A DNA stretch of 64,000 nt from Paractinoplanes maris (GTDB taxonomy: Bacteria; Actinomycetota; Actinomycetes; Mycobacteriales; Micromonosporaceae). Position numbers and translations under genes: made by a program. The stretch spans positions 372,001 to 436,000 of the forward strand of contig NZ_JALPVL010000005.1 in the NCBI RefSeq assembly GCF_023544465.1, written 5' to 3'. Under the pieces are notes generated by a model that ran no database searches, was not told the origin of the DNA, and saw only the letters and a program-made list of their open reading frames with translations. Below, in pieces: positions 53,736-62,566 of this stretch (the stretch's first letter is position 1; every line of letters starts with the position of its first letter).

Positions 53736-54499
53736 CAGGCGACCGCCGAAGCCGTACGGGACATGGCTTTCATGGTTTCGAGGCGCCCCAGCACCTCGGC
53801 CTGCAGCGTGGCCACGGTCGGGTCGGTCTGCCGGCGCGGCCGGGGCAGGTCGATGGTGATGTCCTCGTAGATCCGGCCGCCCGGTTGCAGGACGATGATG
53901 CGGTCGGACAGCTCGACCGCCTCGACCACGTCGTGGGTCACGAAGACGACGGTCTTCTTGGACTGGGCCCAGATGTCCTGCAACTGCGCCCGCAGGCCAC
54001 GGGCGGTGATCGCGTCGAGGTGGCTGAACGGCTCGTCCATCAGCAGCAGGTCGGGCTCGACGGCGAACGCGCGGGCGATGCCGACCCGCTGCTGCATGCC
54101 GCCGGAGAGCTGACCGGGGAAGAAGTCGGCGTTCTTGGCCAGGCCGACCATGTCGAGGTACTTCTTGGCCCGGGACACCGTGGCCTCACTGCGGTCGTCC
54201 TGCACGTACATCATGTTCTTCATGACGCTGCGCCACGGCAGCAGGCGCGGGTCCTGGAAGACGTAGCCCATCCGGGCCGGGCCGCCGGCGTCGCTGGTCA
54301 GGCTGATGTCGCCCGAGGTGTGCTCCTCGACGCCCGAGATGATGTTGAGCAGGGTGCTCTTGCCGCAGCCGGACGGGCCGACGATCGAGACAAACGTGCC
54401 GCCGCGGACGTCGAAGGAGATGTCGTCGAGCACCCGGCTGGCCTTCGGGGTGCCGACATTGAAGGTCTTGGCGAGGTTCTTGATGGTCAGGACAGCCAC
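53735..54499 (-). CDS. NitT/TauT-type ABC transporter ATPase
   Basis: A 254-residue ATPase of the nitrate/sulfonate/taurine class: Walker A GPSGCGKST, Q-loop YVFQDPRLLPW, signature LSGGMQQRV, Walker B LLLMDEPFSHLD and H-loop VTHD. It powers the two permeases encoded upstream, ending the transport part of the operon. Confidence 0.9.
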   Translation of the reverse strand: MAVLTIKNLAKTFNVGTPKASRVLDDISFDVRGGTFVSIVGPSGCGKSTLLNIISGVEEHTSGDISLTSDAGGPARMGYVFQDPRLLPWRSVMKNMMYVQDDRSEATVSRAKKYLDMVGLAKNADFFPGQLSGGMQQRVGIARAFAVEPDLLLMDEPFSHLDAITARGLRAQLQDIWAQSKKTVVFVTHDVVEAVELSDRIIVLQPGGRIYEDITIDLPRPRRQTDPTVATLQAEVLGRLETMKAMSRTASAVA

Positions 54500-54508
54500 A
54501 ATGTCTCC

Positions 54509-55336
54509 TTAAGCGGAAGCGTCGCGCCAGCGGAAGGCTCGTCGGATCGCGCGGTCGAGCACGAAGCGGTCGAGCAGGACGATGAAACCGACGAAGAGCA
54601 CGACCCAGGCGGCGAACCCGCCGAACCGGTTGGCGTCGTACCACCAGCGGGCCCGGTAGCCGACACCGCCGCCGCCGCCGAACCACTCGGCCAGCAGCAC
54701 GCCGTTCCAGCCGATGATGATGGCGAACCGGATGCCGGCCGCGACATAGCCGGTGACCGCGGGCAGGACCAGATCCTTGATCCGGCGCGACAGCGGCACC
54801 TTGTACGTCGTCGACATGTCCCGCAGATCGCGCGACACCCCCCGGACGCCCTGGGCGACGTTGACGATGACGAACGGCACCGAGGTCAGGAACGTCGTGA
54901 TGATCGGGCTGAGGTCGCCGAACCCGAACCACATCACGGTCAGGAACGACCAGATGATGGCCGGGATCGACAGGGCGACCAGCACCGGGCTCTCGAAGAA
55001 GGCCCGGCCGAGCTGGGACAGGCCCATGATGACGCCGATCGCGATGCCGACGACGGCGGCCAGGGCCACGCCGACGCCGAAGCGGTAGAGCGTCAGGCCG
55101 AAGTTGCCGAAGACCTCGCCGCGCGAGAACTCGTCGGCCAGCCGCTGCACCACCTCGACCGGCCCGGGGACCCGGGCGAACAGCGCCGACATCAGCACCC
55201 AGAAGACGAAGAACGACAGCAGTGCGGCGACGCGGGCGGCGCGGTCCGAGGTGAGCCGCTTCTGCCAGGCCGGTGTGGCCTTGTCCTTCTCGGTGGTCGA
55301 GCGGCGGGCTTTGACGGGAGCCATCGTGGTGCTCAC
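54509..55336 (-). CDS. NitT/TauT-type ABC permease (second subunit)
   Basis: A 275-residue membrane protein with six helices and a binding-protein-dependent transport region (PAIIWSFLTVMWFGFGDLSPII, QGVRGVSRDLRDMSTTYKVPLSRRIKDLVLPA, the EAA-like loop). The GTG start overlaps the first permease's stop (GTGA). Having two different permeases is less common in this class than a homodimer. Confidence 0.85.
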   Translation of the reverse strand: MSTTMAPVKARRSTTEKDKATPAWQKRLTSDRAARVAALLSFFVFWVLMSALFARVPGPVEVVQRLADEFSRGEVFGNFGLTLYRFGVGVALAAVVGIAIGVIMGLSQLGRAFFESPVLVALSIPAIIWSFLTVMWFGFGDLSPIITTFLTSVPFVIVNVAQGVRGVSRDLRDMSTTYKVPLSRRIKDLVLPAVTGYVAAGIRFAIIIGWNGVLLAEWFGGGGGVGYRARWWYDANRFGGFAAWVVLFVGFIVLLDRFVLDRAIRRAFRWRDASA

Positions 55337-56181
55337 AGCGCGGAGCTCCTCTCCTGCGGGCGCCACGCGAGCAGCCGGGCCTCGCTCTTGGCCAGGACCA
55401 GGCGCTCGATGATCAGCATGAACACGATGAACAAGAACATCCAGGCGAGCACGGCGGCGATGTCGTACAGCTGATATTCCGTACGGATCTGGAAGCCGAC
55501 GCCGTTGCGGCCGCCGAACACCTCGGTGAGCGCCTCGACCTTCCACGCCACCGCGAAGCACATCCGGATCGCGGCGAAGATGAACGGCACGATGGTCGGC
55601 AGCAGCACCTCCCGGCGGATCTGCTGGGACGACCGCCCGAAGGCCTCGCTCATCGTGATCAGCGACTTGTCGACCCCGCGGATGCCCTCGGCCACGTTGA
55701 GCGCGATGTACGGCGCCGAGACCAGCGCCACGGCGAGGATCGGGCCCAGGTTGGACAGGCCGAAGACGATCAGCGACATGACCGCGTAGACGATCGCGGG
55801 GATCGTGCCGGCGATCGTGACGCCGTCGTGGAAGAACGCGCGCCAGTAGTTGTAGCGGCCCATCAGGTAGCCGATCGGGGCGCCGACCGCGGCCGCGACC
55901 GCGAAACCGGCGAACGTCTTGAGCACGCTGGCCGAGAAGTCGGTGACGAAGTTGCCGCTCTCGACGATCTCGACGCCGGCCTGGAAGACCTCCAGCGGCC
56001 GGGGCAGCAGGCGCGAGCCGAACCACCAGGAGCCGTACTCCCACAGGGCGAACATCGCGACCCAGCCCAGCAGCACCAGTCCGGTGAGCCGCCATCGCCG
56101 CCGCCGGGCGGTGCGCTTGGCGCCGGCCTCGGGGTCCGCGGGTGGTGCGGCCGGAGCCGCACCCACCAGCTGATCCGTCAT
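55333..56181 (-). CDS. NitT/TauT-type ABC permease (first subunit)
   Basis: A 282-residue membrane protein with six helices. The cytoplasmic coupling loop reads EGIRGVDKSLITMSEAFGRSSQQIRREVLLPTIVPFI. Its paralogue follows directly, so the two probably pair as a heterodimer. The ATG at 56181 lies 9 nt behind the binding-protein gene's stop. Confidence 0.85.
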   Translation of the reverse strand: MTDQLVGAAPAAPPADPEAGAKRTARRRRWRLTGLVLLGWVAMFALWEYGSWWFGSRLLPRPLEVFQAGVEIVESGNFVTDFSASVLKTFAGFAVAAAVGAPIGYLMGRYNYWRAFFHDGVTIAGTIPAIVYAVMSLIVFGLSNLGPILAVALVSAPYIALNVAEGIRGVDKSLITMSEAFGRSSQQIRREVLLPTIVPFIFAAIRMCFAVAWKVEALTEVFGGRNGVGFQIRTEYQLYDIAAVLAWMFLFIVFMLIIERLVLAKSEARLLAWRPQERSSAL

Positions 56182-56190
56182 CGTGTCTCC

Positions 56191-57267
56191 TTAGGACTTC
56201 GGGAGGATCGTGAAGTCGGGGTCGGGCACGTCCTCGTCGACGTAGCCGGCTTCCTTCATGAGGTTGAACAGCTTGGTCTCGCTGTCCACCCAGGCCTGGT
56301 CGAGGTAGGTCGACTCGACGAACCAGTCGTACTTGTTGGCCAGCCAGTCACGGATGAACGCCTTGTCCTTGTCCGACTCGGCGGCGAAGTCCTCCGGGTA
56401 GGCCTCGATGATCTTGTCGCGGTTCTTGGCCCACTCCTGGACGCCGCGGTCCCACATCTTGATCAGGAACGCCGCCTCCTCCGGGTTCTTCTCGACCCAG
56501 GCCTTGCGGGCGACGAAGACGTTGTTCTGCGGGTGGGTCAGCTCGGTCTTGTTGTCGGAGAACTGCTCGGCGTAGATCTGCGAGACCGACTTCGAGTCGT
56601 ACAGGGGCTTGATCGCGCCGCTGGACAGCTGCGGGATGGAGAAGTCGGGCAGCAGCAGACCGGCGTCGGCGTCGCCTCGCTCGATCAGGCCGGCCGCGTT
56701 CTGCGGGTCGGTCACGACCAGCTCGTAGTCGCCGCCGCCGGCCCGCAGGTCGAGGTTGCACCACTTCTTGGCGAAGACGCCCCACATGATGGTGATCGAG
56801 ACCGCGCTGTGCGTGACGATCTTCTTGCCCTTGAGCTCGCAGATGTCCTTGGCCGTGCTGTTCTTGCCGACGGCCAGGATGCTGCGGTCGGAGTTGAACT
56901 TGCCGAAGATCGTGGTCTTCTCGCCGGTCTGCTTCTCGAGCTCGGGCACCTCGTAGGAGGCCGCGGAGACGACGTCGGCGTGCCCACCGGCATAGACCCC
57001 GAACTCGTCCCAGGACGACGAGGTCAGGACCTGGATCTTGGCCGCCTCCTCCATCTCCTGCTTGATGCCCTGCGACTCCATCCACTTCCAGACGGGGTCG
57101 GGGGCCATGACCATGTTCACGACGCCGTTGGCGTCCTTGGCCTCGGCGTTGGCGCCCGACTGGGCGGCCGGACGGGCACCGCATCCGGCCGTGGCGACCA
57201 GGGCGAGAGCGGTGGCGGAGGCTATGACTCGGCGGCGGTTCGGACGGACGATGCGTGATGCATTCAT
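56191..57267 (-). CDS. NitT/TauT-type ABC substrate-binding lipoprotein
   Basis: A 358-residue protein with an Arg-rich N terminus, hydrophobic signal and lipobox VATAGC (Cys near 29). A two-lobed binding domain follows (SSWDEFGVYAGGHADVVSAASYEVPELEKQTG, ADAGLLLPDFSIPQL, VFVARKAWVEKNPEEAAFLIKMW). It is the first gene of the operon and catches the substrate outside the membrane. The promoter region shared with the LacI gene holds two palindromic operator-like sites. Confidence 0.85.
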   Translation of the reverse strand: MNASRIVRPNRRRVIASATALALVATAGCGARPAAQSGANAEAKDANGVVNMVMAPDPVWKWMESQGIKQEMEEAAKIQVLTSSSWDEFGVYAGGHADVVSAASYEVPELEKQTGEKTTIFGKFNSDRSILAVGKNSTAKDICELKGKKIVTHSAVSITIMWGVFAKKWCNLDLRAGGGDYELVVTDPQNAAGLIERGDADAGLLLPDFSIPQLSSGAIKPLYDSKSVSQIYAEQFSDNKTELTHPQNNVFVARKAWVEKNPEEAAFLIKMWDRGVQEWAKNRDKIIEAYPEDFAAESDKDKAFIRDWLANKYDWFVESTYLDQAWVDSETKLFNLMKEAGYVDEDVPDPDFTILPKS

Positions 57268-57404
57268 GGGAGGTACCTCTCACGGGGGTGCGGCACTTCG
57301 TTGGGTGCGACCAGAGGCGAGGGGTTGCTGCGACTCATGTCGAGGATGTTTCGGGGTTGTGACGCCCGACACTGCCGTGGCAACCTGTGCAAGTCAAGCA
57401 TTTC

Positions 57405-57419
57405 TGCAAAATCTATGCA
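57405..57419. promoter_or_regulatory. secondary LacI-type operator (imperfect)
   Basis: TGCAAAATCTATGCA matches the perfect site at 57461 in 12 of 15 positions. A minus-strand TTGACT (57392-57397) just beyond it could be the -35 box of the transporter operon. Confidence 0.5.
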
Positions 57420-57460
57420 CGTGGATGTGCTTGTCAGCTGCGCTAACATGGCCGTCGTTG

Positions 57461-57475
57461 TGCATAATTTATGCA
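57461..57475. promoter_or_regulatory. primary LacI-type operator (perfect palindrome)
   Basis: TGCATAATTTATGCA is a perfect 15-bp palindrome 19 nt before the LacI start and 56 bp, centre to centre, from the second site. The spacing would allow looping or cooperative binding. Confidence 0.65.
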
Positions 57476-57494
57476 TTCGAGAACGGGGTACACC

Positions 57495-58535
57495 ATGGAC
57501 GGTCACCGGACGGAACGCCGGCGTGGGGCGACGAGCTCGACGGTCGCTGAGGCGGCCGGGGTGGCGCAGTCGACGGTGTCGCGGGCCCTGCGGGGTGACC
57601 CCCGGGTCCGCGACGACACCCGGCGGCTCATCGAGGAGACGGCCGAGCGGCTCGGCTACCGCCCCTCGTGGGCCGGCCTGACGCCGGCGGCGGCGCTTCC
57701 GGCGCGTACGAGATCGATCGGGGTCGTGGCCTCGGACCTGACCAATCCGTTCTTCCCGTCGCTGCTCAACCCGGTGCATGACGAGCTGCAGCTGATGGGC
57801 TACCGGTTCGTGCTGTTCGCCGAGCGCACCGACCTGCCCACCGGACAGGAGGCGTTGCTCAGCCTGCTCAACTCGTCGATCGACGGGGTGCTGATCACCA
57901 CGGCCACGCTCGACTCGCACCTGGGCGAGGCGCTGACCGCCCGGGAGCTGCCGATCGTGCTGCTCAACCGCTACGTCGACGGCATGGACGTCGACCGGGT
58001 GACGGCCGACAACCACCACGGCGGGCGGACGGCCGCGCGGCACCTGCTCGATCTGGGCCACCGCTCGATCGGTGTCATCCGCGGCCCGGCCAACACGTCG
58101 ACCAGCCGCGACCGGCACGCCGGCGTCCTCGAGGGCCTGGCCGGCTCCGGGGTGGTGCTCGAGGTCCGCGAGGGGCCGTACACCCACCAGAGCGGATATC
58201 AGAACGCCCGGGAGCTGTTGCGGCTGCCCGCTCCCCCGACCGCGCTGCTCTGCGGCAACGACATCATCGCGTTCGGCGCCCTCGACGCGGCCAAGTCGCT
58301 CGGCCTGGACGTGCCGGCCGACATCTCGGTGCTGGGCTTCGACGACGTGCCGATGGCCTCCTGGGAGGTCTTCCAGCTGACCACGGTCCACCAGCCGCTG
58401 AGCGAGATGGCCCGCACCGCCGCCCGCCTGCTGGTGGAGCGCATCGAGCACGACGGCGACATCGGCGCCGGCCGGGAGCGGCTCTTCGCCACCAGCCTGG
58501 TGCAGCGATCGACCACCCAACATGTCGGCTCCTAG
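57495..58535 (+). CDS. LacI-family regulator of the ABC/HisD operon
   Basis: A 346-residue LacI-type regulator: N-terminal HTH (STVAEAAGVAQSTVSRALRGDPRVRDDTR) and hinge, then a periplasmic-binding-like effector domain (IGVVASDLTNPFFPSLL, DGVLITTATLDSHL, LGFDDVPMASW). ATG 57495 gives the usual N terminus; an upstream ATG at 57471 lies inside the palindrome. It is divergent from the importer operon and probably represses both directions, with the transported compound as inducer. Confidence 0.9.
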   Translation: MDGHRTERRRGATSSTVAEAAGVAQSTVSRALRGDPRVRDDTRRLIEETAERLGYRPSWAGLTPAAALPARTRSIGVVASDLTNPFFPSLLNPVHDELQLMGYRFVLFAERTDLPTGQEALLSLLNSSIDGVLITTATLDSHLGEALTARELPIVLLNRYVDGMDVDRVTADNHHGGRTAARHLLDLGHRSIGVIRGPANTSTSRDRHAGVLEGLAGSGVVLEVREGPYTHQSGYQNARELLRLPAPPTALLCGNDIIAFGALDAAKSLGLDVPADISVLGFDDVPMASWEVFQLTTVHQPLSEMARTAARLLVERIEHDGDIGAGRERLFATSLVQRSTTQHVGS

Positions 58536-58542
58536 GTGTGAC

Positions 58543-58564
58543 GGCTGTGTTACAAGCCACAGCC
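58543..58564 (+). terminator. hairpin after the LacI gene
   Basis: GGCTGTG (58543-58549) pairs with CACAGCC (58558-58564) across an 8-nt loop, 8 nt after the LacI stop. Confidence 0.5.
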
Positions 58565-58670
58565 TCATGGCGCCACCCAGGCCGCCGCGATGTGTGGCCA
58601 ACCATTTCTGGACCGACAGTGTGTGGCCCGGCACATGGGTCCGGATCCGGGGCGGCGGCACCGTAAGGCC

Positions 58671-59900
58671 ATGACGACCATCGCTGTAGCCCCTCTGCCG
58701 CTCTGGGCGCGGGAAGCCGCCGACGCCGTCGACCTGCACGCCCTGGCCGATCGGGTGGTCGAGGCCGACCTCGCGGCCGCGTTCGACACGTTGCGCGACA
58801 ACGACGAGTTCGTGACCCGGCTGCGGGCCAGCGTGGTCGAGAACCTCCGCGCGCTGCGCCAGGTGCTGACCGGGCGGACGCCGCTGGCTGAGGTGTGTCT
58901 CACCGAGCCGTTCGCGCTGGCGGCGCTGCAGGCCCGCCTCCGCCTGCCGCAGACGGCGCTGCAACGCTCGTACCGGGTGGGTTTCCTGACCATGTGGCAG
59001 GAGTGGAGCGACCAGCTCGTGGCGCGGGCCGGCCTAGACGACGTGCCCCGCCGCGAGAGCCTGGAGGCGTTGCAGGCGCTGACCGAGCTCGTGCTGGCCT
59101 ACCAGCACCACGTGGGCTCGCAGGTCGCGGACACTTTCGCCCGGACCGACGACCAGCTCAGCCGCTCCCGCGAGCACGTCCGGGCCGGCCTGGTCCAGCA
59201 TCTGCTGCGCGACGACTCGACGCCGCTGCCGCCGTCCGACCTGGTGCTGCTCGACTACCCGCTGGACGCCGCCCATCTCGCCGTGCTGCTGCCCGACCTG
59301 CCCGAGAGCGCGGCCCGGCAGGTCCTGGACACCCTGCGCGAGAAGTGCCACGTGCGGGACACCCTCGTGCACCCGATCGACCTGACCAGCACGGTCGTCT
59401 GGCTGGCCCAGCCGCGGCAGGCGGGCTGGACGGCGACCCGGATCGCCGCACTCACCGACTGTCTGCGCGGCCACGCTTTGGAGGCGTCGGTGAGCGAGCC
59501 GCACGTCGGTGTCCAGGGAGTCCGCGACGGCTGGCGGCAGGTCCGCGACGTGCAGCGCGTCCGCGAGGCCTGGGGCCCGGGCGTGCTGACCTATCCCGAC
59601 GTGAGCCTGGAGATCCTGCTGATGGCCGATCCGGTGCGGGCCCGCGCGTTCGTCCGCACCGAGCTCGGCGAGCTGGGCGCCGACGACGAGAACGCGGCTC
59701 GCCTGCGCGAGACGGTCGAGGCCTCCCACCGGTACGGCAGTCACGTGACCACCGCGGCCCACCTTCACCTGCACGAGCACACCGTGCGCAACCGCCTGCA
59801 GAAGGCCGCCGAGCTGCTCGGCCGTCCCCTCACCGAACGCCGCACCGAGCTGCAGGTGGCGCTGCGCCTGTCCCGGCTGCTGATCTCCGTCGCCGAGTGA
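58671..59900 (+). CDS. PucR/CdaR-family regulator
   Basis: A 409-residue protein. The C-terminal 60 residues are the PucR helix-turn-helix (VTTAAHLHLHEHTVRNRLQKAAELLG), preceded by a GGDEF-like CdaR region (about 190-300) and an N-terminal helical domain. Such regulators activate purine or sugar-acid catabolism. ATG 58671 was chosen because the upstream in-frame ATGs have no ribosome site. Two copies of TGTGTGGCC, at 58591 and 58620, are candidate binding sites. It overlaps the MFS gene by 4 nt. Confidence 0.85.
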   Translation: MTTIAVAPLPLWAREAADAVDLHALADRVVEADLAAAFDTLRDNDEFVTRLRASVVENLRALRQVLTGRTPLAEVCLTEPFALAALQARLRLPQTALQRSYRVGFLTMWQEWSDQLVARAGLDDVPRRESLEALQALTELVLAYQHHVGSQVADTFARTDDQLSRSREHVRAGLVQHLLRDDSTPLPPSDLVLLDYPLDAAHLAVLLPDLPESAARQVLDTLREKCHVRDTLVHPIDLTSTVVWLAQPRQAGWTATRIAALTDCLRGHALEASVSEPHVGVQGVRDGWRQVRDVQRVREAWGPGVLTYPDVSLEILLMADPVRARAFVRTELGELGADDENAARLRETVEASHRYGSHVTTAAHLHLHEHTVRNRLQKAAELLGRPLTERRTELQVALRLSRLLISVAE

Positions 59901-61024
59901 AGCTCGTCCTGGCCTGCCTGCTCGGCGGCTCGGCGGGCTGGGCCATGACCGCTCCCGGGGCCGGGGCGGCGACCATGGCCGCCGGCTACGGCGCCGGACT
60001 GCTCTGGGTCGGCCTGCTCACGTCGGCGTTCGCCGCCCCGTACGCCGTGCTGCAGTTCCCCAGCGGCGTCGTCGTCGACCGCTTCGGGGTGCGAACCACC
60101 GCCGTCGCCGGGTTGTCCCTGGTGGTCGCGGCGCACCTGATCGCGCTGGCCGCTCCCCTGCCCGGACTGGCGATGACGGCCCGGGTGCTGTCCGGCACGG
60201 GTTTCGCCGTGTGCTTCGTCTGCGGTGCCGAGCTGGCCCGGGCCAGTGGCCGCGGCCCGCGGGGCATGGGCATCTTCGGCGGGGTCTCGCTGGCCGCGTC
60301 CGGGGTGGCCGTGCTGGTGGTGCCGTTCGCGGCGCTGGCTCTGCACTGGCGGGCGCCGTGGGTGACCACCCTGGCCGTGACGGTTCCGGCGCTGATTCTC
60401 GCGCTCCGGGCCGAGAGTCCCGCTTCCCGGCGTACGTCGTCCCGCGGTGCCTCCGTGCTCGACGCGCAGCTGTTCCGGCTGGCCGCCGTGCACGCCGTGA
60501 CGCTGGGCCTCGGCCTGGTGCTGTCGTCGTGGGCGACCACCCTGCTCGTGGCCGTGTGGTCGTTCAGCCCCGCCGTGGCCGCCGTCGTCGGGTCGGGGGT
60601 GCTCGGCCTGTCGGTGGTCAGCCGCCCGCTCGGTGGCCAGCTCGCCGAGCGGTGGCCCGGCCGCACCCGTACGGTCTGGTCGGTCGCGCTGGTGGCGTGC
60701 GCGGCAGCCACGGCGGCTCTGTCCTGGCGGAGCACACCGATCGTCGCCGTGCTGGCGGTGCTGACCCTGGGCATCTTCAGCGGCCTGCCCTTCGCCAGCG
60801 TGGTCGGCGCCGGCCAGGCCCGTCTCCCCGAGCGCCCGGCGGCGGCCGTCGGCCTGATGAACACGGCCGCCTTCGGCCTGGTGGTGGCCGCGACCCCGAT
60901 CGTCGGCTGGGCCGCCGACCACGGCTACGCCTCGTGGACCCTGGTCGCCGTCGCCGCCCTGTGGCTGCTGCCGCTGGCCGCCCTCCCGCGCGTCAGCACC
61001 CGGCCGGCCCTCGTCCCCGGTTAG
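59897..61024 (+). CDS. MFS transporter
   Basis: A 375-residue transporter with about twelve hydrophobic helices and an MFS loop motif (PSGVVVDRFGVRTTAV) between helices 2 and 3. The second half opens at LFRLAAVHAVTLGLGLVL. The GTG start overlaps the PucR stop (GTGA), so the regulator and transporter are co-expressed. The family includes nitrate/nitrite- and drug-type members. The substrate is not evident. Confidence 0.85.
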   Translation: MKLVLACLLGGSAGWAMTAPGAGAATMAAGYGAGLLWVGLLTSAFAAPYAVLQFPSGVVVDRFGVRTTAVAGLSLVVAAHLIALAAPLPGLAMTARVLSGTGFAVCFVCGAELARASGRGPRGMGIFGGVSLAASGVAVLVVPFAALALHWRAPWVTTLAVTVPALILALRAESPASRRTSSRGASVLDAQLFRLAAVHAVTLGLGLVLSSWATTLLVAVWSFSPAVAAVVGSGVLGLSVVSRPLGGQLAERWPGRTRTVWSVALVACAAATAALSWRSTPIVAVLAVLTLGIFSGLPFASVVGAGQARLPERPAAAVGLMNTAAFGLVVAATPIVGWAADHGYASWTLVAVAALWLLPLAALPRVSTRPALVPG

Positions 61025-61027
61025 GCT
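61022..61027 (+). promoter_or_regulatory. putative leaderless -10 box (TAGGCT)
   Basis: TAGGCT contains the stop codon of the MFS gene and lies 6 nt before GTG 61034. Confidence 0.35.
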
Positions 61028-61033
61028 GCGCCG

Positions 61034-61702
61034 GTGATCCGGGCCGTGATCGTTGACGTCGATGACACCCTGTGCCTGACCGAGGCCGCCTCCTTCGACC
61101 TGGAGAACGAGGTGCTCGCCCGGATGGGCCGGCCGCCGATGTCGCGGGCGGTGCACCGGTCGACGTGGGGCGAGGTCCTGCTGGACGCCATGCCGCGGCG
61201 GTCGCCGGGTCTCGACCTGGCCCGCTTCGCGGAGCTGTTCCCGTCGGTCCACCAGCAATACCTGGCCGACGGCCGCCTCGACGTGATCCCGCCGGAGAAC
61301 CTGGAAGCGCTCGACGAGTTCGTCCGGGCCGGTCGCACCGTGCTGCTGCTGACCTCCCGGGCCGAGGTGGAGGTGGAGCACATGCTGGCCGCCGACCACG
61401 TGCTGGCCGGTCGGGTCAGCGGCGCCTACCACCAGGGCAACACCCGATTCCGCAAGCCGGACCCGCGCGCCTTCGACGAGCTGCTGGCCGACACCGGCCT
61501 CGCGCCGGAGGACTGCGTCTACGTGGGCGACTCACCGGGCGACGCGGTGGCGGCGGGGGGTGCGGGGCTGCGGTTCATCGCCTGCCTGCAGAGCGGGGTG
61601 CGCCGGCTCGACGACTTCGCCCCGCGCTACGTCGACGCCGCCATCGACACCTTCCCCGAGGTGGTCGCCGCGGTGAAGCAGCTCGACCACCCTGCCGGCT
61701 GA
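61034..61702 (+). CDS. HAD-superfamily hydrolase
   Basis: A 222-residue phosphatase-like protein with HAD motif I VDVDDTLCLTE, motif II LLLTSR, motif III Lys in RFRKPDPRAF and motif IV VYVGDSPGDAVAA. It should be a Mg2+-dependent phosphatase with a C1 helical cap. Its last seven codons and stop form the first copy of a 36-bp tandem array. Confidence 0.85.
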   Translation: MIRAVIVDVDDTLCLTEAASFDLENEVLARMGRPPMSRAVHRSTWGEVLLDAMPRRSPGLDLARFAELFPSVHQQYLADGRLDVIPPENLEALDEFVRAGRTVLLLTSRAEVEVEHMLAADHVLAGRVSGAYHQGNTRFRKPDPRAFDELLADTGLAPEDCVYVGDSPGDAVAAGGAGLRFIACLQSGVRRLDDFAPRYVDAAIDTFPEVVAAVKQLDHPAG

Positions 61703-62015
61703 GCCGGCCCCCACCAGCCCGACCACCCTGCCGGTCGAACCGGCACCCAGCAGCCCGACCACCCTGCCCGCCGAACCAGCACCCCGCAGCCTCAAGCACT
61801 CCGCCCGCCGAACCAGCACCCCGCAGCCTCAAGCACTCCGCCCGCCGAACAGCACCCAGCACCCAGCAGCCTCACGTACTCCGCCCGCTGAGCCTGCGTC
61901 CGGCAGGACGACTACCTCGCACCGCTGAGCTGGCACACAGCAGCCCGACCACCCCGCCCGCCGAGCCTGCGCCCAGCAACGTGACCATTCTACGGGCTGA
62001 GCCGGCGTCCGCCGC
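61679..62015 (+). repeat. 36-37 bp tandem repeat array starting inside the HAD gene's 3' end
   Basis: Nine units start at 61679, 61715, 61751, 61787, 61824, 61866, 61904, 61941 and 61977. Each begins CAG or CAA, with a core like CCCGACCACCCTGCC. The first contains the stop codon of the HAD gene. It fills most of the gene-free stretch 61703-62188. I see no gene in the remainder. Confidence 0.85.
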
Positions 62016-62176
62016 CGGGCCGAAACGCCGCGGCCGCGCTCGTTCCCTCGGCATGTCGGCCGAACTGCTGCGCAGGGCGCTTGCCACCGCTACTTCCCCC
62101 GCGGCGGCGTCCGCAGGCTGTCGACCCGCACGGGTGATCGCTGCCCGAGACGACCTCGGACGGCGGCGGGCGACCT

Positions 62177-62182
62177 TAGCGT
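62177..62182 (+). promoter_or_regulatory. putative leaderless -10 box (TAGCGT)
   Basis: TAGCGT lies 6 nt before ATG 62189. Confidence 0.4.
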
Positions 62183-62188
62183 CCTTTC

Positions 62189-62566
62189 ATGATCAACCCC
62201 GGAACGGCCCCGATCGAGGACGCCCGGCCGGAACTCGCCCAAGCCAACCTGGAGGCCTTTCTGGACGCGGCGCGCCGGCGCGCCGCGGAGCTGGACGAGG
62301 TTCCGATCCGGCAGCGCGTCGCCTACCTCGACGGGGAGCCGGTGCGTGACCCGTCGGCCGACCGGGACGGCCGGTTCGGCTGGGACCTGCGGATGTCCGA
62401 CGGTCGTACGGTCCGGCTGCTCATGCCCGGGGTGGAGCTGGCCCGGCTGCGCGACGACATCACGGCCGAAGCACCGTGCCTGTATGTCAACGGCACGGCC
62501 TGGTGGTGGGACGGCGCGGTGGATTCGGTGGCCGGCGAGGGGCTGGTGCTACGCGGCGGTTCGTGA
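62189..62566 (+). CDS. small soluble protein, unknown function
   Basis: A 125-residue protein with a helical first half (ARPELAQANLEAFLDAARRRAAELDEV) and a beta-rich second half (RFGWDLRMSDGRTVRLLMPGVELARLRDD, CLYVNGTAWWWDGAVDSV). I recognise the type from other actinobacterial genomes only as a hypothetical protein. Its last seven codons and stop are the first copy of a 60-bp tandem repeat. Confidence 0.6.
   Translation: MINPGTAPIEDARPELAQANLEAFLDAARRRAAELDEVPIRQRVAYLDGEPVRDPSADRDGRFGWDLRMSDGRTVRLLMPGVELARLRDDITAEAPCLYVNGTAWWWDGAVDSVAGEGLVLRGGS

Noticed and set aside
53885-55474. A 529-codon plus-strand frame across the ABC operon
   Set aside because: It runs antisense to the ATPase and permease genes, is Asp/Gln/Arg-rich and has no domain.
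61679-62015. The 36-bp array as a CRISPR
   Set aside because: A 36-bp period recalls repeat length, but the units are tandem, drifting and without spacers.
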